A DNA stretch of 6,001 bases from Flavobacteriaceae bacterium (GCA_018608735.1 JABAYZ010000285.1:1108-7108); one strand, 5' to 3'; counted from the stretch's first letter, positions 1-6,001 are shown. Translations and numbers: made by a program. Notes: a model not told the origin generated them from the letters alone.

Positions 1-616
1 GTAATATTTCGGAACGGTTCATTTTTTCTAAATACGCCTTAATCATTAAGGGCGATTCTGTTTGTCCTAAAAATATATTTCCTGCAACACTTAAGCTTTC
101 TGCACCAGAAACCTGAAGGAGTTTGCTAAGCAACCACGCCAGTCCTTTCACAACACGTTGAATAATACCCAAATAAAATAAAACTGATGTCAAGGCAGAA
201 AAGAAAATAACAGTTGGTAAAATTGAAATGGCAAATGTTACTAAAGGCGCTTCAATTTCACCTGTAGAAAACGCTGCGAATAGAAACTTTGTACCTTCCA
301 TTGTAAAATCTAGCACGGCAATAAACAAACTGCCAACCCATTCAAAAAAAGATTGAACAAAAGACACTTTAAGAACGCCTATCGCTAAAATAATTTGAGC
401 ACCCAAACCAAAGCCTACGGTTCTCCAGTTGATTGCTTTTCGGTTTGCACTTAAAAGGTAAGAAATCAAAACCAAAACCAACATACCAAGAAGGCCTCTT
501 AGAAAACTATTCAAAGTAAACCCTTGACTGGATACAATTTCAGAGGTTGATTCCTGCGCAACAATCGACTGCATATTTGTAAATACCACAAATATAATTA
601 GCATTAATTTTTTCAT
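1..616 (-). CDS. nupC: Concentrative nucleoside transporter (CNT/NupC family), N-terminal part, cut by window edge
   Basis: This inner-membrane symporter is expected to import nucleosides with a cation (H+ or Na+). I translated 205 residues from the ATG at 614-616; the frame stays open to base 1, so the C-terminal half is missing. Residues 1-20 look like a Sec signal peptide (MKKLMLIIFVV..., ending IVA before Q21), an N-terminal extension common in Bacteroidota members. Hydrophobic stretches follow at about 36-55, 66-83, 95-115 and 126-150. The key family signature is GQTE at 184-187. In the Vibrio cholerae CNT structure the equivalent Gln-Thr-Glu (154-156) helps bind the nucleoside, and the offset of about 30 residues fits the extra signal peptide. 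The gene starts 11 bp after the nuclease-like gene's stop codon, so it is probably co-transcribed with it. The family call is firm; substrate range and coupling ion cannot be read from this half. Confidence 0.9.
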   Translation of the reverse strand, partial: MKKLMLIIFVVFTNMQSIVAQESTSEIVSSQGFTLNSFLRGLLGMLVLVLISYLLSANRKAINWRTVGFGLGAQIILAIGVLKVSFVQSFFEWVGSLFIAVLDFTMEGTKFLFAAFSTGEIEAPLVTFAISILPTVIFFSALTSVLFYLGIIQRVVKGLAWLLSKLLQVSGAESLSVAGNIFLGQTESPLMIKAYLEKMNRSEIL

Positions 617-627
617 ACGGACTGTTG

Positions 628-1248
628 TTATCTTTTAGAGATTTCGTCTCTTAATTTAGCAGCAGTTTCATAATCTTCATTTGCAACTGCCTTTTTTAGT
701 AATTTTTGTAATTCATCAATGGATTTGGGGGGATTTTTTTTGGAGGTAGATTCTATTTCTTCAGTTTCAAATTCTAAATCCTCAAAAAGCAAAGCATCTT
801 CAGGATGACCTTCGGGGTTTTCTTTTTTTGGATCAGTTTTTAAAATAATTCCTGCTTTCTCTAAGATGTTTTTGTAGGTGAATATGGGTGCAGAAAATCG
901 CAATGCCAATGCAATAGCATCACTGGTTCTAGCGTCAATAACCTCTTCGAGATCGTCACGTTCACAAATAAGTGAGGCATAAAAAACACCATCTACGAGT
1001 TTGTGAATAATGACTTGTTTTATAACAATATCAAAACGGTCTGAAAAGTTTTTAAATAGATCATGGGTTAAAGGTCTTGGAGGTTGGATGTCTTTTTCTA
1101 AAGCGATAGCAATAGATTGCGCTTCGAAAGCTCCAATGACAATTGGAAGTTTTCGTTGCCCATCCACTTCACTCAAAATCAAAGCGTAAGCACCGCTTTG
1201 AGTTTGGCTGTATGAAATACCTTTTATGTTGAGACGAACTAAACTCAT
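628..1248 (-). CDS. Bifunctional nuclease (BFN/DUF151) domain protein with C-terminal UVR domain
   Basis: This 206-residue protein has no signal peptide and should be cytoplasmic. Residues 1-137 form a BFN (DUF151) domain. Its conserved blocks are LPIVIG at 34-39, E42, RPLTHD at 58-63 and DARTSDAIALALR at 105-117. Plant members of the family were reported to have RNase and DNase activity, and a Thermotoga member is structurally known, but the role in Bacteroidota is unclear. Residues 138-177 are an acidic, low-complexity linker. Residues 178-206 match a UVR motif (ELQKLLKKAV..EDYETAAKLRDEI), the helical hairpin through which UvrB contacts UvrC and which also occurs in McsA and Clp-associated proteins. 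This two-domain form is normal in Bacteroidota. The start at 1246-1248 immediately precedes the conserved MSLVRLNIKGIS segment. A run of eight A then T then six C on the coding strand lies in the linker. The domain assignments are secure; actual nuclease activity is inferred. Confidence 0.9.
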   Translation of the reverse strand: MSLVRLNIKGISYSQTQSGAYALILSEVDGQRKLPIVIGAFEAQSIAIALEKDIQPPRPLTHDLFKNFSDRFDIVIKQVIIHKLVDGVFYASLICERDDLEEVIDARTSDAIALALRFSAPIFTYKNILEKAGIILKTDPKKENPEGHPEDALLFEDLEFETEEIESTSKKNPPKSIDELQKLLKKAVANEDYETAAKLRDEISKR

Positions 1249-1361
1249 AAGTTATAAGACAAAGAACAGTTTTAATTCGTAAAGTACCAAACCCTTGACA
1301 AATAAGTTTTGGATTAAAATAAAACATAGATGACTTTAAATCTAACTATAAATAATAGTGT
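1249..1361. other. Intergenic spacer between etfA and the BFN/UVR gene, no clear signal
   Basis: This AT-rich 113-bp gap separates the etfBA pair from the nuclease-transporter pair, all on the minus strand. I looked for a promoter for the downstream gene. The best minus-strand candidate, TACTTTAC at 1279-1286, matches only the TA and first two T of the TAnnTTTG -7 consensus, and the nearest TTG is just 12 bp upstream, so it is weak. An imperfect inverted repeat (CCAAAAC / GGTTTGG on the minus strand, about 1287-1312) has no T-run after it and is not a convincing terminator. The four leftward genes may therefore form one unit, or two with an unrecognised internal promoter. Confidence 0.4.
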
Positions 1362-2318
1362 TTATGCATTTTGGGTCTTGAAAACTTTTAATTTTTCGAT
1401 CAATTTAGGAACCACTTCAAAAGCATCTCCTACAATACCATAGTCGGCAGCTTTGAAAAATGGTGCTTCAGGATCCGTATTAATAACCACTTTAATTTTT
1501 GAGGAATTGATCCCTGCCAAATGTTGTATCGCTCCCGAAATTCCAATCGCAATATACAGGTTTGTAGCCACAGGTTTCCCTGTTTGTCCTACATGTTCAC
1601 TATGCGGTCTCCAGCCTAAATCAGATACAGGTTTTGAGCATGCTGTTGCAGCCCCAAGGACATCTGCCAATTCTTCAATCATACCCCAGTTTTCAGGGCC
1701 TTTTAATCCACGACCTGCGGATACCACAACTTCGGCATCTGCAATAGTGACTTTGTCACTTGCTTTATCTACTGAAGTGACGCTTGTGGACGAAGAGGTC
1801 AAACTAGGAGCAAATTCTTCTAGTTGAGCAGCGGCCGAATGTTCCACCAATCCAAATGAATTATTAGAAACACCTACAATTTTCACAGCAGTTGAAATTT
1901 CAGTATTACAAAAGGCTTTGTTTGTAAACGCAGAGCGCTTTACGACAAAAGGACTTAGACTTGAAGGTGTTGCTACCACATTAGATGCATAACCTGCTTT
2001 TAGTCCTACAGCCAAAAGTGGAGCAATATAACGACTATCGGCACTCGCACTTAAAATCACAACCGTTGCATCTTCTTTTTCGGCGGCTTGTTTAATGGCG
2101 TTTGCATAAATTTTAGCATTAAACTCAGCTACTGCGTTTATGTTTAATACTTTTTCTACGCCATAGGTTCCGAGCTCAGTAGCTTGGCCAGCATTGAATG
2201 TCAGTGCCACTAGAGTTGTGCCCATGGCATCAGCGACAGCTTTGCCGTATGACGCAGCTTCAAGAGCTGCTTTTTTAAAATTTCCTTGGTTGGATTCTGT
2301 ATATACTAAAACGGACAT
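1362..2318 (-). CDS. etfA: Electron transfer flavoprotein subunit alpha
   Basis: This is the large, FAD-holding subunit of the soluble heterodimer that carries electrons from acyl-CoA and related dehydrogenases to ETF:quinone oxidoreductase. At 318 residues it has the usual length. The N-terminal half (about 1-190) is the Rossmann-like ETF domain, starting MSVLVYTESNQG. The C-terminal FAD domain shows the full set of family motifs: GRG at 202-204, SKPVSDLGW at 228-236, HSEHVGQTGK at 239-248, LYIAIGISGAIQHLAG at 254-269, INTDPEAPFF at 279-288 and ADYGIVGD at 291-298. These include the residues expected to contact the flavin and its pyrophosphate. The start codon at 2316-2318 lies 20 bp after the etfB stop, behind an A-rich stretch with no Shine-Dalgarno, as is usual in Bacteroidota. 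Whether this ETF is an ordinary or an electron-bifurcating type was not determined. Function is assigned by family with high certainty. Confidence 0.97.
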   Translation of the reverse strand: MSVLVYTESNQGNFKKAALEAASYGKAVADAMGTTLVALTFNAGQATELGTYGVEKVLNINAVAEFNAKIYANAIKQAAEKEDATVVILSASADSRYIAPLLAVGLKAGYASNVVATPSSLSPFVVKRSAFTNKAFCNTEISTAVKIVGVSNNSFGLVEHSAAAQLEEFAPSLTSSSTSVTSVDKASDKVTIADAEVVVSAGRGLKGPENWGMIEELADVLGAATACSKPVSDLGWRPHSEHVGQTGKPVATNLYIAIGISGAIQHLAGINSSKIKVVINTDPEAPFFKAADYGIVGDAFEVVPKLIEKLKVFKTQNA

Positions 2319-2338
2319 GTGTCTTTTTTTTAAATGAA

Positions 2339-3085
2339 TTAAATAACTTTTGCTTCGTTATGAAGAAGGTTGATGAGTTCATCAATATTATCGGCTTCTA
2401 CTAATTTAACAGCACCACGAGGGGCTGGTTTTTCGAAAGAAACAGAATGTGTTTCTGAAGCTTCATTAGCCGGTTCGACCACAGTGAGTGGTTTTTTCCG
2501 CGCCATCATAATGCCTCTCATATTAGGAATTCTTAAGTCACTTTCCTCAACCAATCCTTTTTGGCCACCAATAACGAGTGGTAAAACGGTTGAGACCGTT
2601 TCTTTTCCTCCATCAATTTCGCGAACTGCTGTGGCATTTGTACCATCAATTTCTAAGCTTATACAATTGGTTACAAAATTAGCGTCGATCATTGCTGCTA
2701 GCATTCCAGGAACCATCCCTCCATTGTAATCAATAGATTCTCGACCAGCGATTATAAGGTCATAAGCACCTTCTTTTGCGGCTGCAGCTAAGTACGTAGC
2801 TACCGTATGCCCATCTACAGCTTCTGCGTTTACACGAATTGCTGCATCTGCGCCAATGGCAAGTGCTTTTCGGAGTGTTGGCTCCGTTTCTGCGCCACCA
2901 ACACTGATAACATCAACTGTTGCGTTTTGTTTTTCTTTAAACCACATGGCACGGGTCAGTCCAAATTCATCATTTGGATTTATGACATATTGCACTCCGT
3001 TGGTGTCAAATTTAGTATCTCCTTCGGTAAAATTAATTTTAGAAGTCGTGTCGGGAACATGACTAATACATACTAATAGTTTCAT
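2339..3085 (-). CDS. etfB: Electron transfer flavoprotein subunit beta
   Basis: This is the smaller partner of EtfA. It forms the dimer interface, normally binds AMP, and carries the loop that recognises partner dehydrogenases. It is 248 residues long, close to the family norm. It opens with MKLLVCISHVPDTTSKI, followed by INPNDEFGL at 35-43, AIGADAAIRV at 76-85 and AGRESIDYNGGMVPGMLA at 113-130 (nucleotide-binding region). The ETF-beta signature VREIDGGKETVSTVLPLVI lies at 154-172. The segment DLRIPNMRGIMMARKKPL at 183-200 corresponds to the dehydrogenase-recognition loop of mammalian ETF-beta. The gene is first in the leftward unit and is divergent from pdhB across 139 bp. In this position it probably serves fatty-acid and branched-chain amino-acid oxidation, although no dehydrogenase or quinone oxidoreductase gene is visible in the window to confirm that. 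Confidence 0.97.
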   Translation of the reverse strand: MKLLVCISHVPDTTSKINFTEGDTKFDTNGVQYVINPNDEFGLTRAMWFKEKQNATVDVISVGGAETEPTLRKALAIGADAAIRVNAEAVDGHTVATYLAAAAKEGAYDLIIAGRESIDYNGGMVPGMLAAMIDANFVTNCISLEIDGTNATAVREIDGGKETVSTVLPLVIGGQKGLVEESDLRIPNMRGIMMARKKPLTVVEPANEASETHSVSFEKPAPRGAVKLVEADNIDELINLLHNEAKVI

Positions 3086-3111
3086 TTTTTTGTTCTATTT
3101 ATAATAGTCTA

Positions 3112-3119
3112 CGAAAGTA
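3112..3119 (-). promoter_or_regulatory. Candidate -7 promoter element for etfB
   Basis: Read on the minus strand this is TACTTTCG, one mismatch from the Bacteroidota -7 consensus TAnnTTTG. It lies 26 bp upstream of the etfB start codon, giving a predicted transcript start near 3107 and a leader of about 20 nt. No TTG is found at the usual -33 distance. That position falls at or beside the left edge of the 28-bp palindrome, so the promoter might depend on an activator. The call is tentative. Confidence 0.4.
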
Positions 3120-3132
3120 AATAAAAAACTTT

Positions 3133-3160
3133 AAATTTCCTATGCATGCATAGGAAATTT
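3133..3160. promoter_or_regulatory. Perfect 28-bp palindrome between divergent etfB and pdhB, candidate shared operator
   Basis: The 14-base half AAATTTCCTATGCA is followed immediately by its exact reverse complement, with no spacer and no mismatch; the centre is between 3146 and 3147. The symmetry breaks at the next pair outward (3132/3161). The flanking genes diverge, so a transcription terminator would serve neither. Both predicted transcript starts lie outside it, so it should not be transcribed. Its centre is about 40 bp upstream of the predicted etfB start and about 63 bp upstream of the predicted pdhB start, both typical activator distances. A dimeric or tetrameric regulator site is therefore inferred. 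The regulator family is unknown, and the sequence does not resemble the CRP/FNR-type core. Confidence 0.6.
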
Positions 3161-3170
3161 TAGTGAAATC

Positions 3171-3204
3171 TTGTAATTATAATTGAGTATTATTCTTATT
3201 TTTG
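3171..3204 (+). promoter_or_regulatory. Predicted Bacteroidota-type promoter for pdhB (-33 TTG, -7 TATTTTTG)
   Basis: TATTTTTG at 3197-3204 is an exact match to the -7 consensus TAnnTTTG. A TTG at 3171-3173 lies 23 bp upstream, at the long end of the spacing described for Flavobacterium promoters. The predicted start near 3209 leaves a leader of only about 15 nt before the pdhB ATG. Genuine starts in such AT-rich DNA are easily mimicked, but the exact match and its position support this one. Confidence 0.65.
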
Positions 3205-3224
3205 TACCTCATAAAATTCAATTA

Positions 3225-4202
3225 ATGAAAACAATTCAGTTTAGAGAGGCAATATGTGAAGCGATGAGTGAAGAAATGCGTCGCGACGAAAGCATTTATT
3301 TAATGGGTGAAGAAGTTGCCGAGTACAATGGTGCTTATAAAGCATCCAAAGGAATGTTGGATGAATTTGGCGCTAAACGTGTTATAGACACCCCAATTGC
3401 CGAGTTAGGATTTTCAGGAATTGCAGTGGGATCAACCATGACAGGCAACCGTCCTATTGTTGAGTATATGACCTTTAACTTTTCATTAGTTGGAATTGAT
3501 CAGATTATAAATAATGCGGCTAAAATCAGACAAATGTCTGGAGGCCAGTTTAAATGCCCAATTGTTTTTAGAGGGCCAACAGGATCTGCGGGTCAGTTAG
3601 GGGCTACGCATTCACAGGCTTTCGAGAATTGGTTTGCAAATTGCCCAGGGCTTAAAGTGATTGTCCCATCAAATCCGTATGATGCAAAAGGATTATTAAA
3701 AGCAGCTATCCGTGATGACGATCCCGTAATTTTTATGGAAAGTGAGCAGATGTATGGCGATAAGGGTGAAGTTCCGGAAGGCGAATATATTTTACCAATT
3801 GGAGTTGCAGAAATTAAACGCGAAGGTACGGATGTCACTATAGTGTCCTTTGGAAAGATTATCAAAGAAGCCTACATTGCTGCTGATACTTTAGCCAAAG
3901 AAGGTATATCTTGTGAAATAATCGATTTAAGAACGGTACGTCCACTAGATATTAATACCATTTTGGAATCGGTTAAAAAAACAAACCGTTTGGTAATTCT
4001 AGAAGAAGCATGGCCTTTTGGAAATGTGTCCACGGAGATTACATATCAAGTTCAAGAAAAAGCATTTGATTTCTTAGATGCTCCAATTATAAAAATCAAC
4101 ACAGCGGATACACCGGCTCCATATTCTCCAGTCCTATTAAAAGAATGGTTGCCTAATAATGAAGATGTTGTAAAAGCGGTAAAAAAGGTCTTATATAAAT
4201 AA
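3225..4202 (+). CDS. pdhB: Pyruvate dehydrogenase E1 component, beta subunit
   Basis: With the alpha subunit, this protein forms the thiamine-diphosphate E1 enzyme that decarboxylates pyruvate and passes the acetyl group to lipoyl-E2. It is 325 residues from the ATG at 3225. A longer frame reaches a TTG at 3183, but that extension (MSIILIFVPHKIQL) is not family-like and would begin upstream of the predicted transcript start, so I reject it. The protein opens MKTIQFREAICEAMSEEM. It carries GEEVAEYNGAYKASKGM at 28-44 and IDTPIAELGFSGIAVG at 54-69, whose E60 should be the glutamate that activates the cofactor. EYMTFNFS is at 80-87, FRGPTGSAG at 115-123, HSQAFENW with H129 at 129-136, and the C-terminal transketolase domain includes LEEAWPFGN at 259-267. 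It closely resembles mitochondrial PDHB. No alpha or E2 gene is adjacent. Flavobacteria usually keep pdhA and the E2 gene elsewhere. A branched-chain 2-oxoacid E1 beta is less likely. Confidence 0.95.
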   Translation: MKTIQFREAICEAMSEEMRRDESIYLMGEEVAEYNGAYKASKGMLDEFGAKRVIDTPIAELGFSGIAVGSTMTGNRPIVEYMTFNFSLVGIDQIINNAAKIRQMSGGQFKCPIVFRGPTGSAGQLGATHSQAFENWFANCPGLKVIVPSNPYDAKGLLKAAIRDDDPVIFMESEQMYGDKGEVPEGEYILPIGVAEIKREGTDVTIVSFGKIIKEAYIAADTLAKEGISCEIIDLRTVRPLDINTILESVKKTNRLVILEEAWPFGNVSTEITYQVQEKAFDFLDAPIIKINTADTPAPYSPVLLKEWLPNNEDVVKAVKKVLYK

Positions 4203-4220
4203 GGTTTTTACGGTTTTTAC
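4203..4220 (+). repeat. Tandem 9-bp repeat GGTTTTTAC x2 directly after pdhB stop
   Basis: Two exact copies of GGTTTTTAC follow the pdhB TAA (4200-4202) without a gap, inside the 45-bp spacer before the next gene. It has no inverted symmetry, so it is not a terminator hairpin. I see no terminator or strong promoter in this spacer, which supports read-through into the DUF5686 gene. The repeat is most simply a small slippage duplication. Confidence 0.6.
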
Positions 4221-4247
4221 GTTCTGATTGTTGATGAAATATAAATT

Positions 4248-6001
4248 ATGAAACACCACTTACTAACTATAGTATTGATTTTTTCAATACATGTTTCTGC
4301 GCAAACGAGGGTTAGTGGAGTGATTTATGATCAAGATAAGGAACCGGTTGCATTTGCAAATGTTCTCTTTATGAATTCTTCTGAAGGCGTTATCTCGGAC
4401 TTTGATGGACAATTTGTATTAGAATCTGAAAATGACCATACTTCAATAGTGGTCTCCTTTGTTGGATTTGAAACAACAGCACTACAACTTAAATCCAAGA
4501 GTACTACTGGGCTTGAAATTGTTTTACAAAAGGGCTTTGAGCTCGATGAGGTTCTACTTGTCAATAAACCCAAAGAACGTTTAAAAAAGAAAGAAAACCC
4601 AGCCTACAAAATAATGAAAGGCATTTGGGCGAATAATAAAAAAAACGGACTTAACCTCGTTGATGCTTACGCCTATAAAAAATATACGTCGACAGAAGTA
4701 GGGCTTAATAATATGGATCAGAAGTTTTTAAAAACACTTCTAAAAGCGGATTACGATTCAGTGGTTTCTATTATCAAACAGGATAAGCGCAATAAAAAGT
4801 TCTACGTTCCAATCTATTTAAATGAAAAGTTAGAGACAGTCTATGGAGATAATACGCTAGATAAATCTCTGCAGCAAATACAGGCAGAAAAAGAAATCGG
4901 AATCCAACAAGATGGGTTTGTATTTGATCAAATTAGTAATATTTTCCAAAAAATGAATGTGTATGGCAATAGCATTCAGCTTCTAAATAAATCATTCGTC
5001 AGTCCTTTGTCAACAGAGGGTTTTGCGTCCTATGATTATGTTTTACAGGACAGTATTGTGTCGAATTCTGGAACTAAATACAGGATTTATTTTTTTCCTC
5101 GAAGAGAAGGCGATTTAGTGTTTGAAGGCGATTTTGTAGTAACCGATAGCATCTTTGCGATTAATTCTATAAGCATGCGTGTCAACCCCAAAATCAACCT
5201 AAACCTTGTGCGCAACCTCTATTTTGAAAAAACGTTTACGATCAAAAATGACAGTGTATTTTTGCCCAAAAATAACGTCTACGAAGCGGATTTTACCTTA
5301 TTAACAAAAAGTGAGAAAGAGAAAGGACTCTATTTAAAACGTACAGAGACATTTGAAAACTACGATTTTGAAACGACCAGACCCCCTGAGTTTTATGACA
5401 CTAAAGTCGTGAAGTACAAACAAAACCAGTTTCAAAAAAGTGATGAATTCTGGGCGGAAAATTTACCAGAAAATATAGACAATAGCGATACAGAGTCTGT
5501 ATTGGAAAACCTTAAAGGCAACAAGAAAATAAAAAATATAACAGGCTTATTAAGAACGATCTCAAGCGGGTTTTTTAAAATCTCCAATTTCATTGAGTTT
5601 GGTTCGATTTGGAGCACTTTTGCGGTTAATGATATCGAAGGGTTTAAGGTCTCTGCAGGCTTCAGGTCTTTTAAAACATTAGACGATAGGTTCCGATTGA
5701 AAGGCAAATTGGCCTATGGTTTTGAGGACCAAAAATTCAAGTATCTACTAGATACAAAATACCTATTAACCTATAAACCAAGAATATCTGTAGGTCTTAG
5801 TTACCTGAATGATACGGAACAATTGGGCAGTCGGATTATTAACAGTTTAGGGAATACTTCGGCAGGATTTGGGACGACTTCACTTTTTAGTAGGGGAGAG
5901 AATTATTTTTTATCACGAGTAAAAAAAGTATCTGCAAATGTAAATGTGGAAGTTTTTAGAAATTTTCTGGTCGGGCTTAATTACTCTAATAATCAGATTG
6001 A
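4248..6001 (+). CDS. DUF5686 outer-membrane protein with N-terminal carboxypeptidase-regulatory-like domain, 3' end outside window
   Basis: I translated 584 residues from the ATG at 4248; no stop occurs before the window ends. Residues 1-18 are a Sec signal peptide (MKHHLLTIVLIFSIHVSA, then Q19). Residues about 21-95 form a CarboxypepD_reg-like beta-sandwich (VSGVIYDQDKEPVAFANVLF, then ISDFDGQFVLES at 49-60 and VVSFVGFE at 68-75), the domain also found at the front of TonB-dependent receptors. From about 115 the segment ENPAYKIMKGIWANNKKNGL and the following DAYAYKKYTSTEVGLNN are typical of DUF5686. From about residue 455 to the edge the sequence is rich in alternating aromatic and charged residues, consistent with the start of an outer-membrane beta-barrel. 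There is no plug domain typical of SusC. The gene sits 45 bp behind pdhB and is probably co-transcribed. Its function is unknown; cell-envelope localisation is inferred from the signal peptide and barrel-like sequence. Confidence 0.85.
   Translation, partial: MKHHLLTIVLIFSIHVSAQTRVSGVIYDQDKEPVAFANVLFMNSSEGVISDFDGQFVLESENDHTSIVVSFVGFETTALQLKSKSTTGLEIVLQKGFELDEVLLVNKPKERLKKKENPAYKIMKGIWANNKKNGLNLVDAYAYKKYTSTEVGLNNMDQKFLKTLLKADYDSVVSIIKQDKRNKKFYVPIYLNEKLETVYGDNTLDKSLQQIQAEKEIGIQQDGFVFDQISNIFQKMNVYGNSIQLLNKSFVSPLSTEGFASYDYVLQDSIVSNSGTKYRIYFFPRREGDLVFEGDFVVTDSIFAINSISMRVNPKINLNLVRNLYFEKTFTIKNDSVFLPKNNVYEADFTLLTKSEKEKGLYLKRTETFENYDFETTRPPEFYDTKVVKYKQNQFQKSDEFWAENLPENIDNSDTESVLENLKGNKKIKNITGLLRTISSGFFKISNFIEFGSIWSTFAVNDIEGFKVSAGFRSFKTLDDRFRLKGKLAYGFEDQKFKYLLDTKYLLTYKPRISVGLSYLNDTEQLGSRIINSLGNTSAGFGTTSLFSRGENYFLSRVKKVSANVNVEVFRNFLVGLNYSNNQI

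Noticed and set aside
1287..1312. Imperfect inverted repeat after etfA as a terminator
   Set aside because: The seven-base stem contains a mismatch, has a loop of about 12 bases and is not followed by a T-run on the transcribed strand.
1453..1827. Open frame of 124 codons on the plus strand
   Set aside because: It lies entirely antisense to etfA, whose full set of ETF motifs is on the other strand. Its translation has no recognisable domain and looks like a codon-bias shadow.
2370..3076. Three overlapping plus-strand open frames opposite etfB
   Set aside because: All are antisense to a clearly conserved gene and overlap each other. Their translations are Ser/Cys-rich and resemble no family.
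3133..3160. Palindrome as a rho-independent terminator
   Set aside because: Both flanking genes point away from it, no transcript is expected to cross it, and there is no T-run after a GC-rich stem.
3593..3865. Minus-strand open frame of 90 codons
   Set aside because: It is antisense to the strongly conserved central region of pdhB and has no independent support.
4331..4573. Minus-strand open frame of 80 codons, and a similar one at 5432-5707
   Set aside because: Both lie opposite the continuous DUF5686 reading frame, which explains the sequence better through its signal peptide and domain motifs.
1..6001. A novel defence, mobile or biosynthetic system
   Set aside because: Every long reading frame belongs to a recognised conserved family of Bacteroidota, the base composition looks even, and no integrase, transposase, CRISPR repeat or tRNA-like attachment site is visible.

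Overview
The window looks like chromosomal DNA of a marine-type flavobacterium (Bacteroidota, probably Flavobacteriaceae). It is AT-rich and start codons lack Shine-Dalgarno sequences. One start is preceded by a perfect Bacteroidota-type -7 element (TAnnTTTG), and two proteins carry short signal peptides ending in A-Q. The gene set is also typical of this group: a CNT nucleoside transporter with a signal peptide, a bifunctional-nuclease protein with a UVR tail, etfB-etfA, a pdhB without pdhA, and a DUF5686 outer-membrane protein. This assignment rests on recognised protein families and sequence style, not on a database search.

The layout is two divergent transcription units around a 139-bp intergenic region (3086-3224). 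Leftward on the minus strand run etfB (3085-2339), etfA (2318-1362), a bifunctional nuclease/UVR protein (1248-628) and the N-terminal half of a concentrative nucleoside transporter that leaves the window at base 1. etfB-etfA are 20 bp apart and the nuclease and transporter genes 11 bp apart. A 113-bp gap separates the two pairs. Rightward on the plus strand run pdhB (3225-4202) and, 45 bp further on, a long DUF5686/carboxypeptidase-regulatory-like protein (from 4248) that is open at the right edge.

Functionally the core is central energy metabolism. PdhB is half of the E1 enzyme feeding acetyl-CoA into the TCA cycle. EtfAB collects electrons from acyl-CoA and similar dehydrogenases for the quinone pool. 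The two are divergently transcribed around a perfect 28-bp palindrome that sits upstream of both predicted promoters, which makes a shared operator the most attractive hypothesis here. The outer genes (nuclease-like protein, nucleoside transporter, outer-membrane barrel) have no obvious biochemical link to the core.

I see no RNA genes, mobile elements, CRISPR array or signs of recent transfer. Most of the window is ordinary, conserved core genome. The points worth a second look are the palindrome, a homopolymer run between the two domains of the nuclease gene, and the DUF5686 protein of unknown function.
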